DNA of 64,000 bases, from assembly GCA_963678205.1 (NCBI GenBank), contig OY782760.1, positions 2,294,001 to 2,358,000 on the forward strand, given 5' to 3'. Within the stretch, counting starts at the first letter, position 1, and each line of letters starts with the position of its first letter. The position numbers and the translations under genes were made by a program. Source of the DNA: G963556115 sp963678205 (GTDB lineage: Bacteria; Planctomycetota; SZUA-567). The notes beneath the pieces were generated by a model that did not search any database, was not told the origin of the DNA, and saw only the letters and a program-made list of their open reading frames with translations. This document shows, piece by piece, positions 16,669 through 25,149 of the stretch.

Positions 16669-19509
16669 ATGTACGATACTGTTGTAGCGATCGACTTAGA
16701 GACAACTGGACCAGATCCGATGAAGGATCAAATTGTTGAGATAGGGGCTGCAGTTTATAAAAATGGTGTAATAACTGCTACTTTCAGTGAGCTTGCAAAA
16801 AATGAAATCCCCATGGTACCAGCAATAATTAAACTTACTGGCATTTCACCTGAAATGCTGGAAGATAAGCCATCACTTAAAAGCATTATTAATAAATTTT
16901 TAGATTTCCTACCTGATGGGGCAATATGTATTGCACACAATGCAAATTTTGAAAGAACTTTTCTGAAGAAAGCAACAAATAACATTTTTGACAACATTGT
17001 TATTGACACTGTTGGACTTTCCAGAATATGCTACCCTGAGCTTGAAAGTCACAGTTTAGCTTGTTTATGTGAGTATCTTGAGGTCTCAAATGAATCTGCA
17101 CATCGTGCTTTATCAGACTGTATCACTCTTGCAAAAGTCTGGCAGTATCTTATCGATAAACTTTTTACTCTGCCATTACCAGTTATTGGTGAGATCAATT
17201 ATCTTCTAGCGTCGCACTCTACCAATCCGTATTGTGATTTATTCAGGAAATTAGAGGCAAAAGTAATTGAAAAGAATTTTGGTAAATCTGAAAATTCTTT
17301 TGCAGATATCTTTGATCTCAACGATATAAAAATACCTACTTTCGATAATATAAATGATAAGGATGACTGGGTAAAACTTGACAGAAAGAAGATAGAGTGG
17401 GTTTTCGAGGAAGGTGGTTTTTTAGAAAAGTCCTTTGATAAATTTGAACCTCGTAATGGACAGGTAAAAATGTCGGGTGAGGTGGTTGATGCCTTTAATA
17501 ATTCTAAACATCTTTTGGTTGAAGCTGGCACAGGCACGGGTAAAAGTCTAGCGTATCTTGTACCTTCTGTAATATGGGCTCGTGAGAATAATGTGCCGGT
17601 TGTTATTAGCACTAATACAAAAAATTTACAGAGTCAATTATTTGAAAAAGATATTCCGTTTGTTAAAGAAACATTAGGGATTGATTTTAAAGCTGCAATT
17701 ATCAAAGGTAGGGGGAACTATCTTTGTATAAGAAAGCTTTTATACGTTCTTAAACAAGCTGACTATGAGCTTGATATTGATGAACGTCTTCAAATGGTAA
17801 CAGTTCTTAGCTGGGCAGCGTGGACTGATACAGGTGATATTTCTGACAATATAGTAACTGGGAGACCAGGGTTCTTTAAAACTTGGGCAAAAATGTCTTG
17901 TGCTGGCGATGATTGTCTGGGTAGATCTTGCAGGCACTATAAACATTGTTTTTTATGGAAAGCTCGTGCAAAAGCTCTTAATGCAGAGATAGTTGTAGCA
18001 AATCATTCACTTGTTTTTGCTGATATGAATATGCGCAGTCCGAATCTTCCTCCTTACGCTCAAATCATTTTTGATGAAGCTCATAATCTTGAGGATGCAG
18101 CTACTAGTCATTTATCGGTTGAAATTTCTCCTTTAAGAGTAAACATCATCCTTGGGCGACTTGTTCATAAAGGGAGGAAAAAAAATAGGAGTGGCCTTCT
18201 TCCAAGTATTCTCGATAAAGTTATGCACTCAAAAATAGAAGAGGATTTACGAGGAAAAATTGTTGATAATCTTAATAAATTACCTGATGTTTTTGATAAT
18301 GCTGAGGCTGCCGCAGACATGCTCTTTAGTGAGATAGATTGCCTTAGAACTGCTGGAGCATCCATTGGCTCACTAAGATTTTTTGCAGACAGAATGCTCC
18401 CTGATAAATGGCAGCCAATTTTAAACGCTCAGAAAGAACTTTTAACACTCCTTTCAAAAATTATGCATTCAATTGATTATCTTATAGAAGATTTGAAAGA
18501 AATTGAAGAAGGACAACTTGAATATTTGCGAGAATTTGTACGTGATCTTGAGTTTTCATCTCAAGTGATAAAAGATTTTTCTGAAGATTTGGTATTTGCC
18601 CTTAATGCTGATAATGCTGAATATGTTTATTGGATAGAGAAAATATCAAATAAACCAGCAAATGTAAAACTTGTTGCTGCTCCTATTGAGGTTGGGGCAC
18701 TTCTGCATGACCAGTTGTATTCTAGAAAACAAAGTGTTATATTTGCTTCGGCAACTATGTCTGTAAGAGGCAAGTTTGATTTTATCAAAAAACGCATTGG
18801 GATTAATAACATAGATCATAAAAAATATATTGAGTTTGATGCAGGTTCCCCTTTTGATTATACAAAACAATGCCTTGTTGTTGTTCCGTCATTTTTGCCA
18901 GAGCCAGGAGAAAAGGGAAGAAACTTTTCATCTGAACTAGCGTATCTTCTTGCAGATATTTATCGTGATACAAAAGGCAGGGGAATGTCACTGTACACAA
19001 GCTATGAGATGCTTAGAACATCTTATGAGATTCTTAATGAGGAACTACTCGGTGACGGCATAGAGATACTTGCTCAGGGGATGAGTGGTTCTAGAAAAAA
19101 TATTACCTCAATTTTTAAGCGTGATATCAACTCTGTTCTTCTAGGTACACATTCTTTTTGGGAAGGGGTGGATGTGGTTGGAGAAGCACTATCATGTCTT
19201 ACAATTGCCAGACTTCCATTTGCTGTTTTCACAGAGCCTCTTATTGAAGCCCGTTGTCAGAAAATTGAATCTGATGGCGGAAATGCTTTTATACATTTTT
19301 CTATACCTAATGCAATTATTAAATTTAGGCAAGGTTTTGGGCGCCTAATCCGTCACAAAGGAGACAGAGGTGTTGTTATAATTGCTGACAGGCGTATTAT
19401 TTCCAAACGTTATGGCAAGACCTTCAAGGATTCTTTACCATGTAATACTTATACTTATGAGAACAAAGAAAAAATGATGAATGATATTCAAAGCTTCTTA
19501 GGTTTGTAA
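16669..19509 (+). CDS. dinG: DinG-family helicase fused to a DnaQ-like exonuclease
   Basis: 946 residues. About 1-165 are a DEDD 3'-5' exonuclease (VAIDLETTGPDPMKDQIVEIG, AHNANFE, AHRALSDC). Residues about 260-940 are an XPD/DinG-type superfamily 2 helicase: Walker A EAGTGTGKS near 285, the iron-sulfur cysteines in NYLC and in the CLGRSCRHYKHC region, DEAH near 469, and a C-terminal motor with SFWEGVDVVGEAL and RQGFGRLIRH (motif VI). This exonuclease-helicase order is that of Firmicute-type DinG. Its role is in DNA repair and resolution of unusual structures, in the cytoplasm. AAGGATAGGA directly precedes the ATG. It is followed 18 bases later by an uncharacterised gene. Confidence 0.93.
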   Translation: MYDTVVAIDLETTGPDPMKDQIVEIGAAVYKNGVITATFSELAKNEIPMVPAIIKLTGISPEMLEDKPSLKSIINKFLDFLPDGAICIAHNANFERTFLKKATNNIFDNIVIDTVGLSRICYPELESHSLACLCEYLEVSNESAHRALSDCITLAKVWQYLIDKLFTLPLPVIGEINYLLASHSTNPYCDLFRKLEAKVIEKNFGKSENSFADIFDLNDIKIPTFDNINDKDDWVKLDRKKIEWVFEEGGFLEKSFDKFEPRNGQVKMSGEVVDAFNNSKHLLVEAGTGTGKSLAYLVPSVIWARENNVPVVISTNTKNLQSQLFEKDIPFVKETLGIDFKAAIIKGRGNYLCIRKLLYVLKQADYELDIDERLQMVTVLSWAAWTDTGDISDNIVTGRPGFFKTWAKMSCAGDDCLGRSCRHYKHCFLWKARAKALNAEIVVANHSLVFADMNMRSPNLPPYAQIIFDEAHNLEDAATSHLSVEISPLRVNIILGRLVHKGRKKNRSGLLPSILDKVMHSKIEEDLRGKIVDNLNKLPDVFDNAEAAADMLFSEIDCLRTAGASIGSLRFFADRMLPDKWQPILNAQKELLTLLSKIMHSIDYLIEDLKEIEEGQLEYLREFVRDLEFSSQVIKDFSEDLVFALNADNAEYVYWIEKISNKPANVKLVAAPIEVGALLHDQLYSRKQSVIFASATMSVRGKFDFIKKRIGINNIDHKKYIEFDAGSPFDYTKQCLVVVPSFLPEPGEKGRNFSSELAYLLADIYRDTKGRGMSLYTSYEMLRTSYEILNEELLGDGIEILAQGMSGSRKNITSIFKRDINSVLLGTHSFWEGVDVVGEALSCLTIARLPFAVFTEPLIEARCQKIESDGGNAFIHFSIPNAIIKFRQGFGRLIRHKGDRGVVIIADRRIISKRYGKTFKDSLPCNTYTYENKEKMMNDIQSFLGL

Positions 19510-19527
19510 TACCGCAGGAGTTGTTTT

Positions 19528-20418
19528 ATGGGCAATTCAAATAATGAATTCGATGCTTTTGGGCCGTGGATTTATGAGATTGATGAACAAAATCTAGTGC
19601 CACCACTATTCAGTGATTATGAATATCTAAAAAACAAAGCGTTGATGATGTTCAAAATCCCTCGTCAAATTGACAGGCGGGTAGCAAACCCTAATATGCA
19701 TCTATATGATATGCTTATTACTGTATTAAACCGAGAGCTAATTATATTATCTAGGGATGAAGATAATTTACAAAGATTAAAAGTTGCTATTCCTGATATT
19801 TTTGCTATTTCAAGATCAGAAAGCTTGCTTGATGGTAAAGTAGAGCTATATATAAAAGGTGATGTTGTTTCATTTGATTATAATACAACTTCAGCAGCAA
19901 TAATTGTTAAGTTTATAAATTTAGTCAGAAGTCTTCAACGGCGATCAACAAAAAGCCTTTTACTTGCTCCTATTGAATATGATCTTCGAATGCTGGATAT
20001 GCCGTATTATACTCTTGTTGAAAGAATAAGGGAAAATGAGCCTGAATTTGAGTTAATTGCTTTTCAACCTAGTATTGAAAATCCTAAGAATAGTAAATGG
20101 ATGAAGAGAATCAAACGTATGTTTATAGATGATTCTTTTGCAAGTGACGAAGTTATTTCTTGCTCCTCAGCATTTCTTACCAATAAAAAAGAGTTAATAT
20201 GTATTAACCGAAGTTTGCTTAACAATGATGATAAGCATTCAAATTATTCTTATTCTTATTCATATCTGCCAATTAGTAGCATTAAAAGAAGTAAAATTGA
20301 AGTTTATTCTAAAGTACCATGCCTTGATAGGCTAATTATTGGAACGGTAAGTCATGAATTTAGTTTTATTATCAATGATAAACAAGCAGGGATTGATATA
20401 TTGAATAAGAGATTATAA
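19528..20418 (+). CDS. conserved-looking hypothetical protein (FGPWIYEIDE opening)
   Basis: 296 residues with no domain I can name. It begins with FGPWIYEIDEQNLVPPLF, followed by IPRQIDRRVANPNMHLYDML. A middle region (YNTTSAAIIVKFINLVRSLQRR) resembles a PH-like strand/helix arrangement, and the C-terminal half repeats a similar theme (SSIKRSKIEVYSK). There is no signal peptide or strong membrane helix, so it is probably cytoplasmic or peripheral. A Tyr/Ser run (YSYSYSY) lies near residue 248. AGGAG 7 bases before the ATG is a good site. It lies 18 bases after the DinG gene and ends at a strong terminator, so it is the last gene of that transcript. A PH-like fold is only an impression. Confidence 0.7.
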   Translation: MGNSNNEFDAFGPWIYEIDEQNLVPPLFSDYEYLKNKALMMFKIPRQIDRRVANPNMHLYDMLITVLNRELIILSRDEDNLQRLKVAIPDIFAISRSESLLDGKVELYIKGDVVSFDYNTTSAAIIVKFINLVRSLQRRSTKSLLLAPIEYDLRMLDMPYYTLVERIRENEPEFELIAFQPSIENPKNSKWMKRIKRMFIDDSFASDEVISCSSAFLTNKKELICINRSLLNNDDKHSNYSYSYSYLPISSIKRSKIEVYSKVPCLDRLIIGTVSHEFSFIINDKQAGIDILNKRL

Positions 20419-20437
20419 AGGTATTCTTTATGCTATG

Positions 20438-20479
20438 TTATAATATAAGGTCTGCTTAAAAGCAGACCTTATATTATAA
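20438..20479. terminator. long perfect hairpin between convergent genes
   Basis: A 19-base-pair perfect inverted repeat with a TAAA loop. The GC-containing inner part (AAGGTCTGCT) is flanked by A/T arms that give U-rich ends on both strands. It serves the unknown gene on plus and the P-type ATPase gene on minus. Confidence 0.85.
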
Positions 20480-20501
20480 TAACTGATAAATTGTACTAAC
20501 A

Positions 20502-23207
20502 TTAATCATCAGTGCCAGTGCTGATAACAGCTCCAGCCCATTTTTCAACCCATCTTGCAACAAATACGCCAGTTACTGATGCCCATACCGCAAGAATCGC
20601 TAATACTCCCCAGTCTTGAAGATCAAGCTCAGCTAAGCTGAAGAAGTCTCTGACAGGTGGACAATAAATAATAAATAATTGTGTAAAGGCTGCAACAGCA
20701 AGACCAATTACTAGCCAAGGGTTACTCCATATACTTAAAGTATCAAATGTACGGATAACAAAGATACGAACAAAAGCATAAACGACAATTCCTGTAAATG
20801 CCATTGTCTGAGCATACTTAAGAGCTTCTGCATGACCTCCTGAAATTTTGTCATTCAACCAGTATAATGCAATCAGGAAGACAATAAAGTTTTCAATACC
20901 TTTCTTAAAACCAATTATCACCGTTGTCCAGATAACACCTTTGTTTAATATATGTTCATCATGCTCTCTGGGCTTCCTTTTCATTAATCCAGGATTGGCC
21001 GGATCTATACCAAGAGCAATAGCTGGGAGAACGTCTGTAAGAATATTGATCCATAACACCATAATAGCTGTTAGAGGAGCAACACCCCATATCGCACCTA
21101 AAAGTACAGTAATAACTTCTCCAATATTACATGTTAAGAGGTAGTTGACAAACTTACGGATATTATCAAATATTCTTCTGCCTTCTTCAATTGCACCAAT
21201 TATAGTTGCGTAATTATCATCAAGAAGAACTAAACCAGCGGCTTGTTTTGCTGCATCTGTACCACGTAGTCCCATAGCTATACCTACATCAGCTTGCTTA
21301 AGAGCAGGGGAATCGTTTACACCATCACCGGTCATTGCTGCAAAGTGTTTTTTATTTCTAATTGCTTTTAAAGCTCGGAGTTTAACTGTCGGTGTTGCTC
21401 TTGCAATAATGCTAATCCCTTCGATCATGTCTTCAAGCTCAGAATCAGTCATTTTTTCTATCTCTGTTCCATTTATTGCATTTTGCTCCATACCAAGTCT
21501 TTTTGCGATTGCTTTTGCAGTAACAATATGATCTCCTGTAATCATGACAGTTCTTATTCCAGCACGCTTAGCTTCCGATAATGCAATTTTCACTTCAGGG
21601 CGTGGTGGATCTATCATCCCTGTAAGTCCTAAGAAACACAACTCTTGCTCAATATCCTCCCCGTTTACGCCATCTGGGATGTATCTTGCTGCGACAGCGA
21701 GAGTTCGTAATGCTTGTGACTGCATATGCTCTAAGTTGCTCGTAATTTCTTTACGATTTTCATCTGTCATATCTGTGATTTTACCGTGAACCATTAGCTT
21801 TTTACAAAGACTAATAACTACTTCTGGTGCGCCTTTTGTTAGAGCAATTTTCTTGTCCTCATAATTATGGACTGTTGTCATTCTCTGACGATCAGAAGTA
21901 AAGGGAACTTCATCAAGTCTTGGAAATTCTTTATCAAGATTAGCACTATTATATCCACCCTTTTCTCCAACTACTCTAAGTGCAATTTCAGTAGGATCGC
22001 CGAGATAACTAATTTCATTATCTTTTTCAATATGTTTTGAGTCATTACACAGCATCATTGCCATTAATGGTAATTTTAACCTTTCGGTACCTACATGTCG
22101 TGTCTGTATTTCACCATTCTTGTTGTCATAACCTTCTCCAGTTACATAATATGGTTCATGACCAGGAGTGTAAAGAATCTGAACAGTCATCTCATTTTTA
22201 GTTAGTGTACCTGTCTTATCTGAGCAGATAGTATCAACCGATCCGAGTGATTCAACAATTGCAAGTCTTCTAGCAAGTGCACGTCTATGAGACATTTGCT
22301 GTGCGCCCATTGCAAGTGCAAAAGAAAGAACAACAGGTAAACTTTCTGGAATCGCCCCAACACCCAAGCTTAGTGAGAATATTGCAATATCAGCAAATTT
22401 CATGTTATGGTGTAAGTACATTAATGCTGCAGATAATACAACAAGAACTGAAATAACCATTGTTATTTGCTTTGAAAGTTTGTCTATTTCAAGTTCAAAC
22501 GATGTTTTCGGTGTTTCAGTATCGGCAAGAGCTTGCGCAATAGTGCCTAACTCTGTTGTCATACCTGTACCACAAACGATTGCTTTGCCTGTACCACGAA
22601 CAACAGTAGTGCCGCTGAAAACCATATTTTTTCTATCCCCAAGTGCAGCATCTTCATTAACAATATTTGAAGATTTTTCTGATGGGACAGATTCACCTGT
22701 TAGCATTGCTTCATCAACAGCAAGTGCGTGCTCCTCAATTAATCTTGAGTCAGCAGGTACTTTCATGCCTTCTTCAAGCAGAATAATATCACCAGGAACA
22801 ACTTCTTCTGAATTAATTTCAATAGGTGTTCCATCTCTTATTACATTAACACTTGCAACAAGAAAGTCTTTAAGACCACTCATAATTCGACTTGCTTTGT
22901 ATTCTTGATAAAAAGCAAGTCCAGTATTCAGTATTAAAATACAAACAATAAATATAGCATCTGTATAAGCATGAACAAAAAAAGCTAGAATCGCTGCAAA
23001 ATATAATACAATATTAAAAAAGCCTTTAAGCTGAGCTTTTAAGATATCTCCAGCAGTCGCTTCTTTTTCCTCCTGTAGTTTATTAAGACCATACTCTTTA
23101 AGCTTTGCCTGGGCCTGTTCACTTGATAAACCATTTTCATCGACACCTAATTTTGTTTTTACAATGTCAATGTCTTGAGCATACCACTTGATCTTCTCAT
23201 GTGACAT
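20502..23207 (-). CDS. P2-type cation-transporting ATPase (Ca2+-ATPase-like)
   Basis: A 901-residue integral membrane pump. It has an N-terminal cation-ATPase domain, actuator loop LTGESVPSE (about 169-177), phosphorylation site ICSDKTGTLTKNEM with Asp330, hinge TGDGVNDSPALKQADVGIAMG, and about ten membrane helices. Helix 4 reads AIPESLP, keeping the Glu equivalent to a SERCA calcium ligand but with Ser for the usual Gly. Helix 6 reads NILTDVLPAIALG, retaining the Asp ligand. Ca2+ export is the best guess; Mn2+ or Na+ cannot be excluded. An ideal AAGGAGGA lies 7 bases before the start codon. It is monocistronic, bounded by hairpins on both sides. Confidence 0.9.
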   Translation of the reverse strand: MSHEKIKWYAQDIDIVKTKLGVDENGLSSEQAQAKLKEYGLNKLQEEKEATAGDILKAQLKGFFNIVLYFAAILAFFVHAYTDAIFIVCILILNTGLAFYQEYKASRIMSGLKDFLVASVNVIRDGTPIEINSEEVVPGDIILLEEGMKVPADSRLIEEHALAVDEAMLTGESVPSEKSSNIVNEDAALGDRKNMVFSGTTVVRGTGKAIVCGTGMTTELGTIAQALADTETPKTSFELEIDKLSKQITMVISVLVVLSAALMYLHHNMKFADIAIFSLSLGVGAIPESLPVVLSFALAMGAQQMSHRRALARRLAIVESLGSVDTICSDKTGTLTKNEMTVQILYTPGHEPYYVTGEGYDNKNGEIQTRHVGTERLKLPLMAMMLCNDSKHIEKDNEISYLGDPTEIALRVVGEKGGYNSANLDKEFPRLDEVPFTSDRQRMTTVHNYEDKKIALTKGAPEVVISLCKKLMVHGKITDMTDENRKEITSNLEHMQSQALRTLAVAARYIPDGVNGEDIEQELCFLGLTGMIDPPRPEVKIALSEAKRAGIRTVMITGDHIVTAKAIAKRLGMEQNAINGTEIEKMTDSELEDMIEGISIIARATPTVKLRALKAIRNKKHFAAMTGDGVNDSPALKQADVGIAMGLRGTDAAKQAAGLVLLDDNYATIIGAIEEGRRIFDNIRKFVNYLLTCNIGEVITVLLGAIWGVAPLTAIMVLWINILTDVLPAIALGIDPANPGLMKRKPREHDEHILNKGVIWTTVIIGFKKGIENFIVFLIALYWLNDKISGGHAEALKYAQTMAFTGIVVYAFVRIFVIRTFDTLSIWSNPWLVIGLAVAAFTQLFIIYCPPVRDFFSLAELDLQDWGVLAILAVWASVTGVFVARWVEKWAGAVISTGTDD

Positions 23208-23290
23208 TAATTATCCTCCTTAAAATATTATATTAATTTAAGTGCAGCAAGTCATTTCATCTTATAGGTATTTTTTATTTTTGTCAATAA

Positions 23291-23321
23291 AATAAAACCT
23301 GACAATATGCCAGGTTTTATT
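23291..23321 (-). terminator. terminator of the sigma/FecR-like operon
   Basis: An 11-base-pair perfect stem (AATAAAACCTG and complement) with a 9-base loop. Read on the minus strand it follows the FecR-like gene and runs into a T-rich stretch. It separates that gene from the ATPase gene. Confidence 0.75.
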
Positions 23322-23347
23322 AAGAGATGGGAGGATGTAAATTTATT

Positions 23348-24325
23348 CTATTTGTTACTTTTGTATGCTGCCTGTACAGCGTCGATCATAGGCATAAATT
23401 GACGCTTGTTTTCATAAGAACCAACTTTTCTACTAGGGTAACGTCCTGTTCCAGTATCGAAAAGTTCATATACTCTTCCTTGAGCGAGATCAGTGTTATG
23501 CCCATTTTCTGTGGTTGCATTACCTTTGAGAAGCACAAGCATTGGAGCAGGTATACCAGTACTTGTATAAGAATTATCATTGTCAAGGGTTGCAAAAACC
23601 ATGGAACCAGGATGAAGATTAATATCTTGATTCTCAAGTTGAAGAGTAACTGGTTTGTTTTCTTGGTTTAATGAGACTACCACTCTGCCGTCTTCAAGAG
23701 CTAGAGTATTATCATATATAGCTATCTGGCTCATTCCATCAAGCATAATTGATGGCCCATTATCAATGGTAAAATTGACTGATTCAGTTGCACCAAGCGG
23801 TGTGCGAACTTGCGTTCCGTCAGAGATAACAAAAGAGGTACCTTTTTCAATGGTTGTCCATTTGGTAGTATCAGGGTTGAATACATCAACAGAATTTACA
23901 GCATGAGCAGATGTTGGGATGAAGGAAGTTGCATTAGTAGTAGTTGTGTTGTTACTAAAAGAAGCGAGTTGTGTTGTTATTGGAGATTTTGAAGATGATA
24001 GTTGGGTTACGTTATTTGTTTTAATCGCATTGTTCAGGATTTTGTTTGAAGAAGCAAATTGCTGAGTTGTACTAATATTTGAATCTGAGTTTGAATTTGT
24101 AAAAATCCCAATATTTGGAATAAATGCAAACAATACTACAGCTGCTACAGCGGAGAATGACGAATAGAGTGTTATTATTTTCGTTTTTCTCACACCAGCG
24201 TTCATTCTCTGGCGTCCTTTAAGGTCTTCTAAAAGTTTACTGCGGAAGGCTTCATTAGGATTTGGCGCATTATAAGCATTATTTAGTAGCAATTTTAAAC
24301 CCTTTTCAAAATCATCTTTAGACAT
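23348..24325 (-). CDS. FecR-like membrane protein, probable anti-sigma partner
   Basis: 325 residues. The N-terminal 65 or so are cytoplasmic and charged, then comes one membrane helix (about 67-90), then a long Ser/Thr/Asn-rich linker outside the membrane (about 90-150). The C-terminal region is a FecR-type beta domain with VISDGTQVRTPLGATESV, IMLDGMSQIAIYD and LEDGRVVVSL. This layout, directly downstream of an ECF sigma gene, fits an anti-sigma/sensor protein (inference). It lacks a clear zinc anti-sigma HxxxCxxC motif, so the cytoplasmic contact is not of the ZAS type. The frame extends 45 codons further, but AAAGGA 8 bases before 24325 and the charged MSKDDFEKG start fix this ATG. Confidence 0.78.
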   Translation of the reverse strand: MSKDDFEKGLKLLLNNAYNAPNPNEAFRSKLLEDLKGRQRMNAGVRKTKIITLYSSFSAVAAVVLFAFIPNIGIFTNSNSDSNISTTQQFASSNKILNNAIKTNNVTQLSSSKSPITTQLASFSNNTTTTNATSFIPTSAHAVNSVDVFNPDTTKWTTIEKGTSFVISDGTQVRTPLGATESVNFTIDNGPSIMLDGMSQIAIYDNTLALEDGRVVVSLNQENKPVTLQLENQDINLHPGSMVFATLDNDNSYTSTGIPAPMLVLLKGNATTENGHNTDLAQGRVYELFDTGTGRYPSRKVGSYENKRQFMPMIDAVQAAYKSNK

Positions 24326-24377
24326 CAGGCAATCCTTTAAAACAAAAAAAGATATAACAACTATTTTTATATTAAAA

Positions 24378-25004
24378 TTAAAACATAGAATTAAAATCAA
24401 CAGCAACTGTTTTAAATGTCTCCTTAAATGCTGTTCTAGCTCTTGTAAGTTGACTTTCAACAGATTTTTCTGTCTTACTTAAAACTTTTGCGATTTCTCT
24501 TACTGGCATATTAGACATATATTTCAACTCGAGAACTTTACTATAGTTCTCAGGTAGTGAACCCATCGTGGCACCAACTATATCAGCAAGTTCTTTGTTT
24601 TCTAGGACATTCTCAGGCAATTTACCACTGTCTAGATCAGCAAAGATTGTTTCTAATTCGCCATCAAGCATACTCCAGCTTTGTTCGTAATCTTTAGCTT
24701 TTCCAATAGTTGCATTTGATGAGCGAATTCTATTTCTACTGATAGTTATAAGCCAAGATTCTATACTTCCTCTTGATGCATCATATTTACCGGCTTTATC
24801 AATTGCTTCGATGAAAGTATCATTGACTACCTCTTCGGTATGTTGATGATCCCTATTAACTCTGTAATAGATATAACGATATAATTTTGGGAAGTACTTG
24901 TTATAGAAAATTTCAAGTGAATCTTCATCACCTTTAGCAATAGAGGCGACTAAATTTGCATCATCTTTCCTGTCATGAGGTTGCTTTTTACCAAATAATC
25001 TCAT
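24378..25004 (-). CDS. ECF-type RNA polymerase sigma factor
   Basis: 208 residues with the two ECF regions: sigma-2 (FYNKYFPKLYRYIYYRV, EEVVNDTFIEAID, ESWLITISRNRI) and sigma-4 (LPENYSKVLELKYMSNMPVREIAKVLSKTEKSVESQLTRAR, quoted in parts). The sigma 2-4 linker is acidic. GGGGAG lies about 12 bases upstream of the ATG. The FecR-like gene starts 52 bases after its stop, giving a sigma/anti-sigma pair that probably senses an envelope signal. I could not identify an obvious target promoter motif shared in this window. Confidence 0.9.
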   Translation of the reverse strand: MRLFGKKQPHDRKDDANLVASIAKGDEDSLEIFYNKYFPKLYRYIYYRVNRDHQHTEEVVNDTFIEAIDKAGKYDASRGSIESWLITISRNRIRSSNATIGKAKDYEQSWSMLDGELETIFADLDSGKLPENVLENKELADIVGATMGSLPENYSKVLELKYMSNMPVREIAKVLSKTEKSVESQLTRARTAFKETFKTVAVDFNSMF

Positions 25005-25087
25005 ATTTTATATAAACTCCCCGAGTTTTCTTTATCTTTATATTATGTATTATCACACAAAACAATACATCCTTCTATAAAATTATA

Positions 25088-25127
25088 AAAAAAAAGCACA
25101 ATCTAATTATTAGAGTATGCTTTTTTT
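25088..25127 (-). terminator. terminator after the RNase Y gene
   Basis: On the minus strand, an A-run, an imperfect stem (GCA...TCTA with complement, two mismatches), a short loop and a run of about eight T. It lies just beyond the rny stop. Confidence 0.7.
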
Positions 25128-25149
25128 AAATATTAATGATAAAATATAA

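Noticed and set aside
22402..22908. Open frame of 168 codons opposite the P-type ATPase gene
   Set aside because: No ribosome site or known domain; composition follows the reverse complement of the ATPase codons.
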